From Sinimarinibacterium arenosum (GTDB lineage Bacteria; Pseudomonadota; Gammaproteobacteria; Nevskiales; Nevskiaceae), in assembly GCF_005047655.1 (NCBI RefSeq), contig NZ_SUKF01000002.1, positions 62,001-126,000 on the forward strand: 64,000 nucleotides of DNA, in the 5' to 3' direction. The notes under the pieces are model-generated. The model made no database searches and was not told where the DNA came from. It was given only the letters and a program-made list of their open reading frames with translations. Within the stretch, counting starts at the first letter, position 1. Each line of letters starts with the position of its first letter. The position numbers and the translations under genes were made by a program. This document shows, piece after piece, positions 37,575-46,124 of the stretch.

Positions 37575-38501
37575 ATGAATCAACCGCCTTCCCTGCTGCT
37601 GATCGACGACGAGGAACGCGTGCTGCGTTCGCTGGCGATGCTGTTCCGTGGACGCTACAGCCTGCATGCGACAACCGATCCGCAGACCGCGCTGGACTAC
37701 GTCGGCCGCGAACGCGTGCACGTCGTCGTCAGCGATCAGCGCATGCCGCAGATGCGCGGCGCCGAGCTGCTGCGCGAAGTCCGTCTGCGCTCGCCCAATA
37801 CCATGCGCATCCTGCTGACCGGCTATTCAGAACTCGACGCCGTGGTGGCTTCAGTCAACGAGGGAGAAATTTTCCGCTTCGTGCAGAAACCCTGGGATGC
37901 CGCGGAACTGCGTGACACCGTGCAGCAGGCGGCTACGATCTCGCATGCGCTGTTCTCCACGTCGGCGCAGCCTTCGGCGGCAGCTCTATCCGCCCCACCG
38001 CCGCAGCGCGAGGCGGTGCTGGTGATCGATGACGACGAGTCGGTCTATCGCACCGTCTCCGATCTGGTTGGCGAGGCCCATCCCGTCATGTGGGCACGCA
38101 GCGTCGATCAGGCGCTGGAACTGCTGCAGACGCAAGCGATCGGCGTGCTGATTTCAGAACTGAGTGTCGGAGGCGAGAGCGTCACGGCACTGCTGAAAGT
38201 GCTCAAGGCGCAGTACCCGGAAGTGGTGGCCATCGTCCTGACCCCGTTTCACGACGTCAGCGTGTTCGTTGGCCTGATCAATCAGGGCCAGGTGTTTCGC
38301 CTGCTGCCCAAGCCGGTGCGGCGCGGCACCGTCTCGATGAGCATCCTCAGCGCGATTAAGCACCACCGCAGCCTGCGCCAGGCGCCGGAACGCGTGATCG
38401 CGCACGCCGTCGCGCCGCTGAACCAGGTTGAGGAAATCAGCCTGGCCTCCCGCATGATGGGCCTTTTGGGTCGGCTCCGCCGAGGCGCGACACCCGCCTG
38501 A
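37575..38501 (+). CDS. Two-receiver response regulator, second receiver degenerate
   Basis: 308 residues from the ATG at 37575. Receiver 1 (about 5-120) is complete: acidic pair LLIDDEE, phospho-Asp54 in VVVSDQRMPQM, Thr in LLTGYS and Lys in FVQKPW. A short Ala/Pro/Ser linker leads to receiver 2 (147-275), which keeps VIDDDE and the KP motif (LLPKPV) but has Glu195 (VLISELSVGG) where the phospho-Asp should be. No output domain is present. With the kinase immediately upstream it forms a two-gene system that must pass its signal on by protein contact. Confidence 0.85.
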   Translation: MNQPPSLLLIDDEERVLRSLAMLFRGRYSLHATTDPQTALDYVGRERVHVVVSDQRMPQMRGAELLREVRLRSPNTMRILLTGYSELDAVVASVNEGEIFRFVQKPWDAAELRDTVQQAATISHALFSTSAQPSAAALSAPPPQREAVLVIDDDESVYRTVSDLVGEAHPVMWARSVDQALELLQTQAIGVLISELSVGGESVTALLKVLKAQYPEVVAIVLTPFHDVSVFVGLINQGQVFRLLPKPVRRGTVSMSILSAIKHHRSLRQAPERVIAHAVAPLNQVEEISLASRMMGLLGRLRRGATPA

Positions 38502-38574
38502 GGGCTCCTGTCCTACGGTCGCCAAGGCGTTTGGGTATCATCGCAGCTACTAATGAGTTGACGGGGGTACGCTG

Positions 38575-39534
38575 ATGCGTCTGGGAATGTGGCTTGCGAT
38601 GGCGGGGGCCGTCGCTGCAAGCGCCTTGAGCGCGCCGGTGTCGGCACAGACATCGGAAGCCCAGAATTGCAAGGTTTTTGCCCGCGGCGTCTGGCAGGAA
38701 CTGGGCGCGATCACCCTGGCGGACTGCCTGCGGCACATTGATGCCGACGTCGCCAACTACGGCAAGCAGGGCTTCAAGTTCGGGCAATGGGGCGATGTCA
38801 TCCTGTCTGCCGACCGCAGCTATTTCTATCGTTCCGATGATCGCGGCGGCAGCTGGCGCTCGCTGGGTTCAAAGCAGGCGATGCAGCGCACTGTGATGCC
38901 GCCCGCAATCGCGGTGGCCCCGCAACCGACGCCGGCACCTGCGCCTGAACCGCTGGCCACGACGCCAGTGCCGCAGACGGCACTGGAAATGTCGCTGGAA
39001 CTGACACCGCAGCCGACGCCGGTCGCAACGCCAGCTCCGACGCCGACTCCACTTCCGACACCGAGCCCGGAAACGGAAACGGAAACGGTCAACCCCTATA
39101 TCGCGTCACCGATCCCGCCCGGCGAAACCTTCTACGGCGACGATCTGCCGATGCCAACGCCAATACCGACCTTGGCGCCCCCGCCGGCGGCCGCCGTCGA
39201 AGTGCCGGCACCGACGCCTGCACCGCGCGCAACACCGGTACCGACGCCCGTAGCGACCCCCGCACCCGCCAAGCCGACCCCGGCACTGGTCAGCCCGATC
39301 GCGGCACCGGATTACCGTGCCTGCAGCGTCAAAGTGGACGGCGAATGGAGCCTTTCCGGGGCGACCTCGCTGATCGGCTGTGCACGAACGTTGCGCGACG
39401 GCCCCGGTGGGTTCAATGAGCAGGGTTACAAGTTCGGTTACTGGGGCAAGATCTATCTGCTCGGCACCCGGGAGGGTGTGATGGTCAAGCGCAGCCCGGA
39501 CGCCGAGTGGGAGTCGCTGCCACTCGGCCAATGA
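38575..39534 (+). CDS. Secreted protein with two Cys/WG modules and a Pro/Thr linker (family unknown)
   Basis: 319 residues. Signal peptide to about 24 (PVSA). Two modules of about 70 residues (31-98 and 249-316) are joined by a 150-residue Pro/Thr/Ala-rich linker full of PTP repeats. Each module has the same spacing: Cys, x7, Trp, x3, Gly, x6, Cys, x14, G-F/Y-K-F-G-x-W-G, then Trp 22 residues after the first one. In this protein: C32, W40, G44, C51, G66-G70, W72, W94 and C250, W258, G262, C269, G284-G288, W290, W312. I do not recognise the family. The two Cys may form a disulfide. A -10-like TATCAT lies at 38536. Confidence 0.72.
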   Translation: MRLGMWLAMAGAVAASALSAPVSAQTSEAQNCKVFARGVWQELGAITLADCLRHIDADVANYGKQGFKFGQWGDVILSADRSYFYRSDDRGGSWRSLGSKQAMQRTVMPPAIAVAPQPTPAPAPEPLATTPVPQTALEMSLELTPQPTPVATPAPTPTPLPTPSPETETETVNPYIASPIPPGETFYGDDLPMPTPIPTLAPPPAAAVEVPAPTPAPRATPVPTPVATPAPAKPTPALVSPIAAPDYRACSVKVDGEWSLSGATSLIGCARTLRDGPGGFNEQGYKFGYWGKIYLLGTREGVMVKRSPDAEWESLPLGQ

Positions 39535-39601
39535 TCGCTCCCGGCTGCTGCGGCAACGATTCGTTATCATCGGACCCATCATCCGTTTCCGGGGAAACAC
39601 C

Positions 39602-40333
39602 ATGCGTCAGGTCCTGAGTCTCACGGCCGTGCTGGTCACGACATCGCTTTGGACCACAGGGGCATTGGCGGCCGACGCCGCTGAATGCCGTACCTATGAC
39701 GGCCAGAAGTGGAACAGCCAGGGAACCACCGAAATTGCCCCCTGCATGATTGCGGTGGACCGGTCCACCGAGAAGTACAACAACGAGGGCTTCAAGTTCG
39801 GTTCCTGGGGTTCGGTGCTGCTGTCCGCTGATCAGTACTACTTCTACTCCTCGACCGACAACGGCCAGAACTGGATCTCGGCGGGTCTGAAGTCGGACTA
39901 CCTGTCACACGCAACTCCGCAGCCGTATAGCGCCCCCCAGCGCGCGGAGGCAGGGGTCCCATTCGAGAGCGCGCCCCAGCGCGCCGAGGCGGTGGTTCCA
40001 TTCGAGCCGGCCGTCGTTGCGACGCCTGCACCCGAGGCCGCCGCTGAATCCGGAACGGCCGCCCCGACGACCAGCTACGTCGCTCCGGCGGGCGCCACGC
40101 AGTCCGGCAATGTGAACATCTGCACCCTCAAGTACGGCAACAGCTACCAGAAGGTCGGAACGATGTCGCTGGATCAGTGCGTGACCGCATTGCTCAGCAG
40201 CGACATGCCCCCGGACCGCAATGGCTATACCTACGCCTACTGGGGCAACCAGTTCATGGTGGCAACACCGGAAAAAGTACAGGTTTCGGGAGAGACCAAA
40301 GGCAGCTGGCGCACGGTGCTCGAGCGCCGTTAG
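39602..40333 (+). CDS. Paralogous secreted protein with two Cys/WG modules
   Basis: 243 residues, signal peptide to about 24 (GALAA), then the same architecture as the preceding gene with a shorter linker. Module 1: C29, W37, G41, C48, G63-G67, W69, W91. Module 2: C174, Y182 (in place of Trp), G186, C193, G208, W214, W236. All spacings are identical to those of the neighbour. The linker carries a direct repeat of a 13-residue unit containing APQRAEA and VPFE. It begins 67 bp after the paralogue; a -10-like TATCAT at 39565 suggests its own promoter. Function unknown. Confidence 0.72.
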   Translation: MRQVLSLTAVLVTTSLWTTGALAADAAECRTYDGQKWNSQGTTEIAPCMIAVDRSTEKYNNEGFKFGSWGSVLLSADQYYFYSSTDNGQNWISAGLKSDYLSHATPQPYSAPQRAEAGVPFESAPQRAEAVVPFEPAVVATPAPEAAAESGTAAPTTSYVAPAGATQSGNVNICTLKYGNSYQKVGTMSLDQCVTALLSSDMPPDRNGYTYAYWGNQFMVATPEKVQVSGETKGSWRTVLERR

Positions 40334-40342
40334 CGTCCAGTT

Positions 40343-40371
40343 GCGCATGGCGTCATCACGATGCCATGCGC
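40343..40371 (+). terminator. Hairpin after the Cys/WG gene pair
   Basis: A 9-bp stem, GCGCATGGC / GCCATGCGC, with an 11-nt loop, 9 bp past the stop. No U run follows, but its position suggests the end of the transcript. Confidence 0.5.
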
Positions 40372-40423
40372 CAATGCCAAATTGGTCGGCTGCAATAGAT
40401 GAAGGATCCGGGGGGATCTATCG

Positions 40424-41872
40424 ATGTCGAACCATGACCACAGCGGTCCGAACAACCCTGCTCGTCGCCGCCTGCTTGCGGGCATCGCGGCCACACCGGC
40501 GCTGGCCGCCGGTCTGAGCGCCTGCGACAGCTCGGACCCTGCCGGCAATTCCGACAGCGGCGTCTCCGCCGCCCCTCGCCCTCCCGCGGACAAGGCCCTG
40601 CCCAACCCCTCGGATTCCGGCATCGACCACTTCGTCGTGGTGATGATGGAGAACCGCTCGTTCGATCATTTTCTCGGTTGGGTTCCCGGCGCCGACGGCA
40701 TCCAGGCCGGGGCGCGCTTTCCCGACAAGGCCGGCCGGCTGATCGAAACGTTCCGATTGTCCGAGGCCGAGGAGTACGGCTATCAAGGCTGCGGCAAGGA
40801 AGACCCGAGCCACAGCTATTCCAGCGGCCGCGTGCACTTCAACGGCGGCAAGATGGATGGCTTCCTCGGCACGATCGGTGATGCCAGCGTCGATACCGAT
40901 CACTTCCCGGTCGGCTACTACACCGCCGAGGATCTGCCGTTCTTCGCCGGCTGCGCAGACAACTGGACGATCTGCGACCGCTATTTCCATGGCGTGCTGG
41001 CGTCGACCTACCCCAACCGCTTCTACATGCATGCGGGGCAGACCGATCGCCTCAACAACACCATGGACATCTCCAGCCTGCCGACCATCTGGGATCGGCT
41101 GTCCGACGCCGGCCTGTCGGGTCGCTACTACTACAACGACCTGCCATTCGCCGCGCTGTGGGGTTCCAAGTACCTGACACGCAGCCTGCCGTACGCGACC
41201 TTCCTCGCCGAAGCCGCACTCGGCACCTTGCCGAACGTGTCGTTCGTCGACCCGCGCTTCATCGGCGAAGCCCCCAACGGCATCACCAATGACGACCACC
41301 CGCAGGCCGACGTGCGTAACGGTCAGGCGTTCCTGAATGCCGTCTACGACGCCGTCCGCAACGGCCCCTTGTGGCAGCGCACCTTGATGGTTGTGGTCTA
41401 TGACGAATGGGGCGGCTTCTTCGACCACGTGGTGCCGCCCGTCGCACCCGTCACCGAAATCGAAAAGGCGCTGCCCAACGACGGCCGCCTCGGCTTTCGC
41501 GTGCCCTGCGTACTGATCGGACCGCGTGCACCCAGGCAGGTCAGCTCACTGCAGTTCGACGTCAACTCGGTGCTGAAGATGATCTGTTGGCGCTTCGGAA
41601 TGCCGCTGCTGGCGCCTGAGCGCAGCGAGTGGTCGCTGAACATGGCCTATGCACTGGACTTCGATGCCGCGCCGCGCAGCGATGCGCCCGCCTTCAACGT
41701 GCCGCTGGGTCCGTTCGGCATGGAATGCACCACCAGCCTGCCGTTCCCGATTCCGAACTTCCCCGGCTCGCTGGGCAAGCTGTCTCCGGCACAGGTCCGG
41801 CAGATGCAGCACAACCTGGAATGGGTCGAGCTGGGCCAGGTCGCGCGCGCGCATGGTTTCCAGATCGGCTGA
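40424..41872 (+). CDS. Tat-exported phosphoesterase-family lipoprotein (phospholipase C/acid phosphatase type)
   Basis: 482 residues. The N-terminus has a twin-arginine motif (ARRRLLAG) and a lipobox LSAC with Cys34, so it may be a Tat-dependent lipoprotein; Asp at +2 would favour inner-membrane retention under E. coli rules. The body is a PF04185-type phosphoesterase: VVMMENRSFDHFLGW at the start and YDEWGGFFDHVVPP near residue 325-338. Members include bacterial phospholipases C and acid phosphatase AcpA. The substrate cannot be predicted. It is convergent with the lipoprotein gene that follows. Confidence 0.85.
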   Translation: MSNHDHSGPNNPARRRLLAGIAATPALAAGLSACDSSDPAGNSDSGVSAAPRPPADKALPNPSDSGIDHFVVVMMENRSFDHFLGWVPGADGIQAGARFPDKAGRLIETFRLSEAEEYGYQGCGKEDPSHSYSSGRVHFNGGKMDGFLGTIGDASVDTDHFPVGYYTAEDLPFFAGCADNWTICDRYFHGVLASTYPNRFYMHAGQTDRLNNTMDISSLPTIWDRLSDAGLSGRYYYNDLPFAALWGSKYLTRSLPYATFLAEAALGTLPNVSFVDPRFIGEAPNGITNDDHPQADVRNGQAFLNAVYDAVRNGPLWQRTLMVVVYDEWGGFFDHVVPPVAPVTEIEKALPNDGRLGFRVPCVLIGPRAPRQVSSLQFDVNSVLKMICWRFGMPLLAPERSEWSLNMAYALDFDAAPRSDAPAFNVPLGPFGMECTTSLPFPIPNFPGSLGKLSPAQVRQMQHNLEWVELGQVARAHGFQIG

Positions 41873-41883
41873 GCGGCCTCCGC

Positions 41884-43257
41884 TCATTCCCCACAGGCGG
41901 CAAATGCCTGCGCAGCCGTGGATGCGGCCTCGATCGTCGCGCGATCGCAATACCGAACCTTCGGCGCGTACTCTCCCATAACGTCCTCGACCGGCGTGCC
42001 GTAGGGCACGTTCTGGATCGCCTCGGCGAAATGCGGTGACGGCAGCATGTGCCGGTAGATCAGCACCGAGTCCGGGTAGGCGCCGCCCCAGGGCAGCCAG
42101 TCCATGCCGTTCTGTGGCACCGCGTTGTCCGGGCGCTCGTCGGGGTCGGACACCACCAGCGTGAAATAGCCCTGATCGTCGGTGGCGACCTGCGCATCTG
42201 CCAGACAGCCGACGAAGCGCTGACTGACGAACTCATTGGTGCAGATCGACCAGTAGCGCAGCTGTGCGCTCCCCAGCGGCGCTTCCACCGGATCCCTTGC
42301 ATACCGCGGCGCCCGCGCGCGGACCATGTACAGATCGCCATGCTCGCGACTCGCCATCGCAGTGACGTAGGCGTTGTCGATATTGCTCAGAAAGCCGCCG
42401 CCGGTATCCGCCGCGGTAATGGACTGCAGCGGCAGATCGAAACCGACGGCGTTGCTGGCCAGCACGCGCAGGGTTTCCGGGAGTCCGTAGAAGCGGATCA
42501 CCCTGGGTTCGTCCGGCGCCAGCGGATAGGGCACCGGATCAAGCAGTGAGGGATAGCTGGCTTCGCGGATCGCGCGGTTGAGGACTGAGGGCAGTCCGTC
42601 CGGCGGCAGTGGATCGCACAGGCTCAGGCGCAGCGGCGCGACGCTGCCGTCCGCGTTTTCAAGCACCAGTTGCGGCAACGGCACCCCGCCCGCGGCATCA
42701 CCCTCACCCAGATATACGCGATAAATCACGGTGATCTGCAGATTCGGAATCGCAGGCAAGACGGGTAGCGCGATGCGGTTGGTGTACAGCGCGTTGGCCG
42801 GCCGCTCCGCCGGCGGGTCGCCGAACTGCACCGTGGCAACGTAAGCGCCGCCGGCGGCGGCACCCGCGGTGACGTAGGGATTGCTGCCGGCAACCCTGGG
42901 CACGAGCTGGTAGTCGGTGATCGCATCGACCGGCCGCAGCGCCGGATCGTAGACGTTGAACGAGAAGTAGCGCGCGTCCGGATACTGGCCGTCGATGCGG
43001 ACGCGTGTTCCCGGCAGCGCCGGAAACATCGCAACCCAGTAGGTCGCGGATTCGTCCGGAAACGCGACGTTGATCAGATCCGGATTGCTGACGACCAGCC
43101 AGCTGCATCCGCCATCTGCGGCGGCCGCGGTGACGGCGGGATCGTGCGACCCGCTGTCGCCACCCTGAGGCGCAGCGCCCGGCGCATCACCGCCACCGCA
43201 GGCCGCCAGCATCATCACCGCGGTCGTGATGGCTGAGCACAGCAACACCCGACGCAT
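41884..43257 (-). CDS. Uncharacterised lipoprotein
   Basis: 457 residues from the ATG at 43257, with a lipoprotein signal and lipobox LAAC (Cys20) followed by Gly/Ala/Asp-rich spacer. The body contains DARYFSFNVYDPALRPVDAI, two or more predicted beta-rich segments, and C-terminal Cys pairs (CTNEF, GCLADA, RYCDRA). It faintly recalls DUF1214/DUF1254 proteins in its N-terminal part, but I cannot place it. It starts 2 bp past the alkylsulfatase-like gene, so the two are almost certainly co-transcribed and may act together at the envelope. Confidence 0.7.
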   Translation of the reverse strand: MRRVLLCSAITTAVMMLAACGGGDAPGAAPQGGDSGSHDPAVTAAAADGGCSWLVVSNPDLINVAFPDESATYWVAMFPALPGTRVRIDGQYPDARYFSFNVYDPALRPVDAITDYQLVPRVAGSNPYVTAGAAAGGAYVATVQFGDPPAERPANALYTNRIALPVLPAIPNLQITVIYRVYLGEGDAAGGVPLPQLVLENADGSVAPLRLSLCDPLPPDGLPSVLNRAIREASYPSLLDPVPYPLAPDEPRVIRFYGLPETLRVLASNAVGFDLPLQSITAADTGGGFLSNIDNAYVTAMASREHGDLYMVRARAPRYARDPVEAPLGSAQLRYWSICTNEFVSQRFVGCLADAQVATDDQGYFTLVVSDPDERPDNAVPQNGMDWLPWGGAYPDSVLIYRHMLPSPHFAEAIQNVPYGTPVEDVMGEYAPKVRYCDRATIEAASTAAQAFAACGE

Positions 43258-43259
43258 GC

Positions 43260-44984
43260 TCAGTCCTCGACCGGAACGAACAGGCGCATGAAGCGGATCA
43301 GGTCGAGCTTGCTGCCCGTGACCATCGTGAACTCGCTGGCGAGCGTCAGCGCCGGATTGCGGCGCTGCGCCAGCATCTCCTTGAACACCTGCGCAGACAC
43401 CTGCGTGACCATCCCGGCGTCGTCGCGCAGTTCCGGCACGACTTCGGAGACACCGCGACGCACGATGTAGGTATAGCGCTCGGGGGTATCGGTGAACTCG
43501 AAGCCGACCGCGATCACGCTGTCGGCACTGGCCTGGGCATCGAGGTTGACCGCCATGCCGTCGAAGAAGCGATTCAGCGGCATGCGCGCCAGCATCTCCG
43601 GTGTCGGCGTGACAATGCGGTTGGGCAATGTGATGTCGCCGGCCAGTTCCCCCGCCGTCATCAGATACCAGTGCCGCGCATTTGGGTTGGCCTCTGCCGA
43701 GCCGAGCGCACGCAGTGCCGCGATACGCGCATCGCGCACCGACGCGTTGTCCGGCGCAATGCGTAGCACGTAGTCGGATAGTTGCAGCGCCCATTGATGC
43801 TCGCCCGCCTGTTCGGCATCGACGACCTTCTGCGCCATCGCATCGACGCCACCGGCGAGCGCCACCATGCGTGCGGCCTCATCGTCCGGCGCCAGCGGCC
43901 GAAGGGTGGACGGATTGCCGTTGTACCAGCCGAGCATGCCGTCGTAGATCGCGCGTGCCGACCACGCCGGATCGCCATAGAAAGTCTGTAGCCACGGCGA
44001 ATCGGCCAGATACGCCGGGAGCTTCAGACTTGCCGCGATCTCGTCCGGCGTCTTGCCGTGATTGATCATGCGCAGGGTCTGGTCGTAGACGTAGCGGATG
44101 CCGTCGCGGTAGCGCGTCAGTTCTTCCTCGATCTCCTGCTCGCCCACCAGCGGCCGGGTGTGACTCGGCACGATGATCTCGGGATGCAGCGCGCGCATCT
44201 TGTCGATCGAGTCGGCCCAGGCGCGCGGATCGCGATAGGAGGTACCGCGGATCGTGTACAGGTTCGGGAACGCGCGGTAGAAGTTGTCGCCGGACAACAG
44301 GATCCGGCGCTCCGGCAACCACACGAACAGCTGATCCTCGGTTTCACCCGGGGCATGCACCAGCTGGAAATGGATGCCGGCAACGGTGTCTTCGAGCGAC
44401 GCGTCGAACTCGCGAGTCGGTCGCAACGTATCGACCGTGCTGCCCTCGTGCACGTCGACGAACGGACCGATGCCGACATTGACCATCTCGTCCTGCGTCA
44501 GCGTACTGCCGTACATGCGCATCGAGCGCTTGGTGATTGCCGTCTGCAGTTCGATCGAGGTGCGCTCCATGTTGCGCACCAGATCGCTCTGGGCGTACAC
44601 CGAAACATCCCCCGCGCCGTCGGCAAACACGCCCGCCCCGCCGATGTGGTCCGGGTGCGAATGGGTATAGATGATCGCCTTGACCGGCTTGTCGGTGATC
44701 TGCCGGAACGCCGCCAGCACCTGCTGCGCCGACTCCACCGTTTCCATCGTATCGACGACGATCACGCCGTCGTCGCCTTCCAGCAGGATCGAATTGGCGA
44801 TGCCATAGCCGATCGCAACATGCACGCCGTCGGCGACCTTGAGCACTTCCCGCTTGAACTCCGCGCTGTGCTGCGCCAGCGCTTCAGGCGTGGCCACCGG
44901 GGCGGCCGGTGTCGCGGCATTGCGCCCGCACGCGGAAAGACACAGCAATGCGCCCATCGCCGTTGCCGGCAAAAGCATCTTCAT
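43260..44984 (-). CDS. Alkylsulfatase-like metallo-beta-lactamase lipoprotein (SdsA1/BDS1 family)
   Basis: 574 residues from the ATG at 44984, chosen for the GGAG 7 nt upstream and the lipoprotein signal (LSAC, Cys19); an in-frame ATG at 45053 gives no signal peptide. The zinc site THSHPDH is at 107-113. Other family segments are HAPGETEDQLFVWLP, GDNFYRAFPNLYTIRG and EIIVPSHTRPLVG. A helical dimerisation domain (about 310-440) and an SCP2-like C-terminal domain complete the alkylsulfatase layout. The family hydrolyses alkyl sulfates such as SDS; the substrate here is inferred. Confidence 0.84.
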   Translation of the reverse strand: MKMLLPATAMGALLCLSACGRNAATPAAPVATPEALAQHSAEFKREVLKVADGVHVAIGYGIANSILLEGDDGVIVVDTMETVESAQQVLAAFRQITDKPVKAIIYTHSHPDHIGGAGVFADGAGDVSVYAQSDLVRNMERTSIELQTAITKRSMRMYGSTLTQDEMVNVGIGPFVDVHEGSTVDTLRPTREFDASLEDTVAGIHFQLVHAPGETEDQLFVWLPERRILLSGDNFYRAFPNLYTIRGTSYRDPRAWADSIDKMRALHPEIIVPSHTRPLVGEQEIEEELTRYRDGIRYVYDQTLRMINHGKTPDEIAASLKLPAYLADSPWLQTFYGDPAWSARAIYDGMLGWYNGNPSTLRPLAPDDEAARMVALAGGVDAMAQKVVDAEQAGEHQWALQLSDYVLRIAPDNASVRDARIAALRALGSAEANPNARHWYLMTAGELAGDITLPNRIVTPTPEMLARMPLNRFFDGMAVNLDAQASADSVIAVGFEFTDTPERYTYIVRRGVSEVVPELRDDAGMVTQVSAQVFKEMLAQRRNPALTLASEFTMVTGSKLDLIRFMRLFVPVED

Positions 44985-45108
44985 CGGATCACTCCTCCAG
45001 AATTCCGGGTGCGGAAACCCGGCCCTGACAGTCCGGCCGGATTTTCCACGCAAGCCGCAGCATAGCCCGAGTGCGGCATGCAGCGGTGAATCGATGGGAG
45101 ATGTCAGA

Positions 45109-45531
45109 CCCCGGCGAAGAGCCCCGCAGCGCGGGAATCATCCGGGATCAGCGAGCGGCCGCAAGGACCGCAGGGAGCACTGAGATCAGGTCTTCGGCAG
45201 CGTCACGCCGTGCCGTCCCGGGCACTTGCCACCGCGGTAGCACCGCGAGCCCCGGCGAGGGCCCCCGCAGCGCGGGGATCGTCCGGGATCAGCGAGCGGT
45301 CGCAAGGACCGCAGGAGTCAGTTCGATCAGGTCTTCGGCAGCGTCACGCCGCACTGTCCCGGGTACTTGCCACCGCGGTAGCACCGCGAGCCCCGGCGAG
45401 GGGCCCCGCAGCGCGGGGATCGTCCGGGATCAGCGAGCGGTCGCAAGGACCGCAGCGAGCGCTCCGATCAGGTCTTCGGCAGCGTGACGCCGCGCTGTCC
45501 CTGGTACTTGCCACCACGGTCCTTATACGAA
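45109..45531. repeat. Three 141-bp tandem repeats carrying the dcd 3' end
   Basis: Copies begin at 45109, 45250 and 45391, an exact period of 141 bp. Each holds CCCCGC-AGC-GCGGGG and GCGGTC-GCAAG-GACCGC hairpins (slightly decayed in copy 1) and then, on the minus strand, the last 14-15 codons and stop of dcd. Only the copy nearest dcd is joined to the gene; the other two tails read RGGKYPGQCGVTLPKT and RGGKCPGRHGVTLPKT versus [16 protein letters not shown] in the real gene. This fills the gap between the sulfatase gene and dcd; no other gene is seen there. Confidence 0.85.
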
Positions 45532-46031
45532 GTCTCGCAGACTTCATCGGACTCGTAGAACAACATCTGCGCCACGCCTTCGTTCGCGTAGATCTTGGCC
45601 GGCAGTGGCGTGGTGTTCGAAAACTCGAGCGTGACGTGCCCTTCCCACTCCGGTTCCAGCGGTGTGACGTTGACGATGATGCCGCAACGCGCATAGGTGC
45701 TCTTGCCCAGGCACACGACCAGCGTGCTGCGCGGAATGCGGAAGTACTCGACCGTCCGCGCCAGTGCGAAGGAGTTCGGCGGAATGATGCAGACATCCGA
45801 CTTCACATCAACGAAGGAGCCCTCGTCGAAATTCTTCGGATCGACGATGGTCGAGTTGATGTTGGTGAAGATCTTGAATTCGTTGGCACAGCGCACGTCG
45901 TAGCCGTAGCTGGAGGTGCCGTAGGACACGATCTTGTGTCCGTTGACGTGGCGCACCTGACCCGGCTCGAAGGGTTCGATCATGCCCTCAGCCGACATGC
46001 GGCGTATCCATTTGTCCGACTTGATCGTCAT
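45468..46031 (-). CDS. dcd: dCTP deaminase
   Basis: 187 residues, the normal length for the trimeric enzyme that deaminates dCTP to dUTP in dTTP synthesis. Family segments include [46 protein letters not shown] and the C-terminal lid [11 protein letters not shown]. Intact, but its 3' end and the following hairpins are tandemly duplicated downstream. A sigma-70-like promoter lies about 65 bp upstream of the start. Confidence 0.96.
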   Translation of the reverse strand: MTIKSDKWIRRMSAEGMIEPFEPGQVRHVNGHKIVSYGTSSYGYDVRCANEFKIFTNINSTIVDPKNFDEGSFVDVKSDVCIIPPNSFALARTVEYFRIPRSTLVVCLGKSTYARCGIIVNVTPLEPEWEGHVTLEFSNTTPLPAKIYANEGVAQMLFYESDEVCETSYKDRGGKYQGQRGVTLPKT

Positions 46032-46094
46032 CGTGCTCTGCGTCCGTTGAATCGATTGTTGAAGAGAAGCGCGGCCTGCCCACGCCGGCTGCGC

Positions 46095-46122
46095 ATTGTA
46101 TCGGCTCGCGCCACGCGCCCAA
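46095..46122 (-). promoter_or_regulatory. Sigma-70-like promoter of dcd
   Basis: On the minus strand: TTGGGC, a 16-bp spacer, TACAAT, located in the 93-bp gap between mrp and dcd. The -35 reaches up to 3 bp short of the mrp stop. Confidence 0.42.
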
Positions 46123-46124
46123 AT

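Noticed and set aside
45071-45487. A plus-strand frame encoding three near-identical protein repeats
   Set aside because: The apparent protein repeat is caused by the 141-bp DNA repeats (period divisible by three). The minus-strand dcd tail explains the conserved part.
45109-45531. Possible CRISPR or short palindromic repeat array
   Set aside because: Units are 141 bp head-to-tail with no spacers and contain the dcd gene end; no cas genes are nearby.
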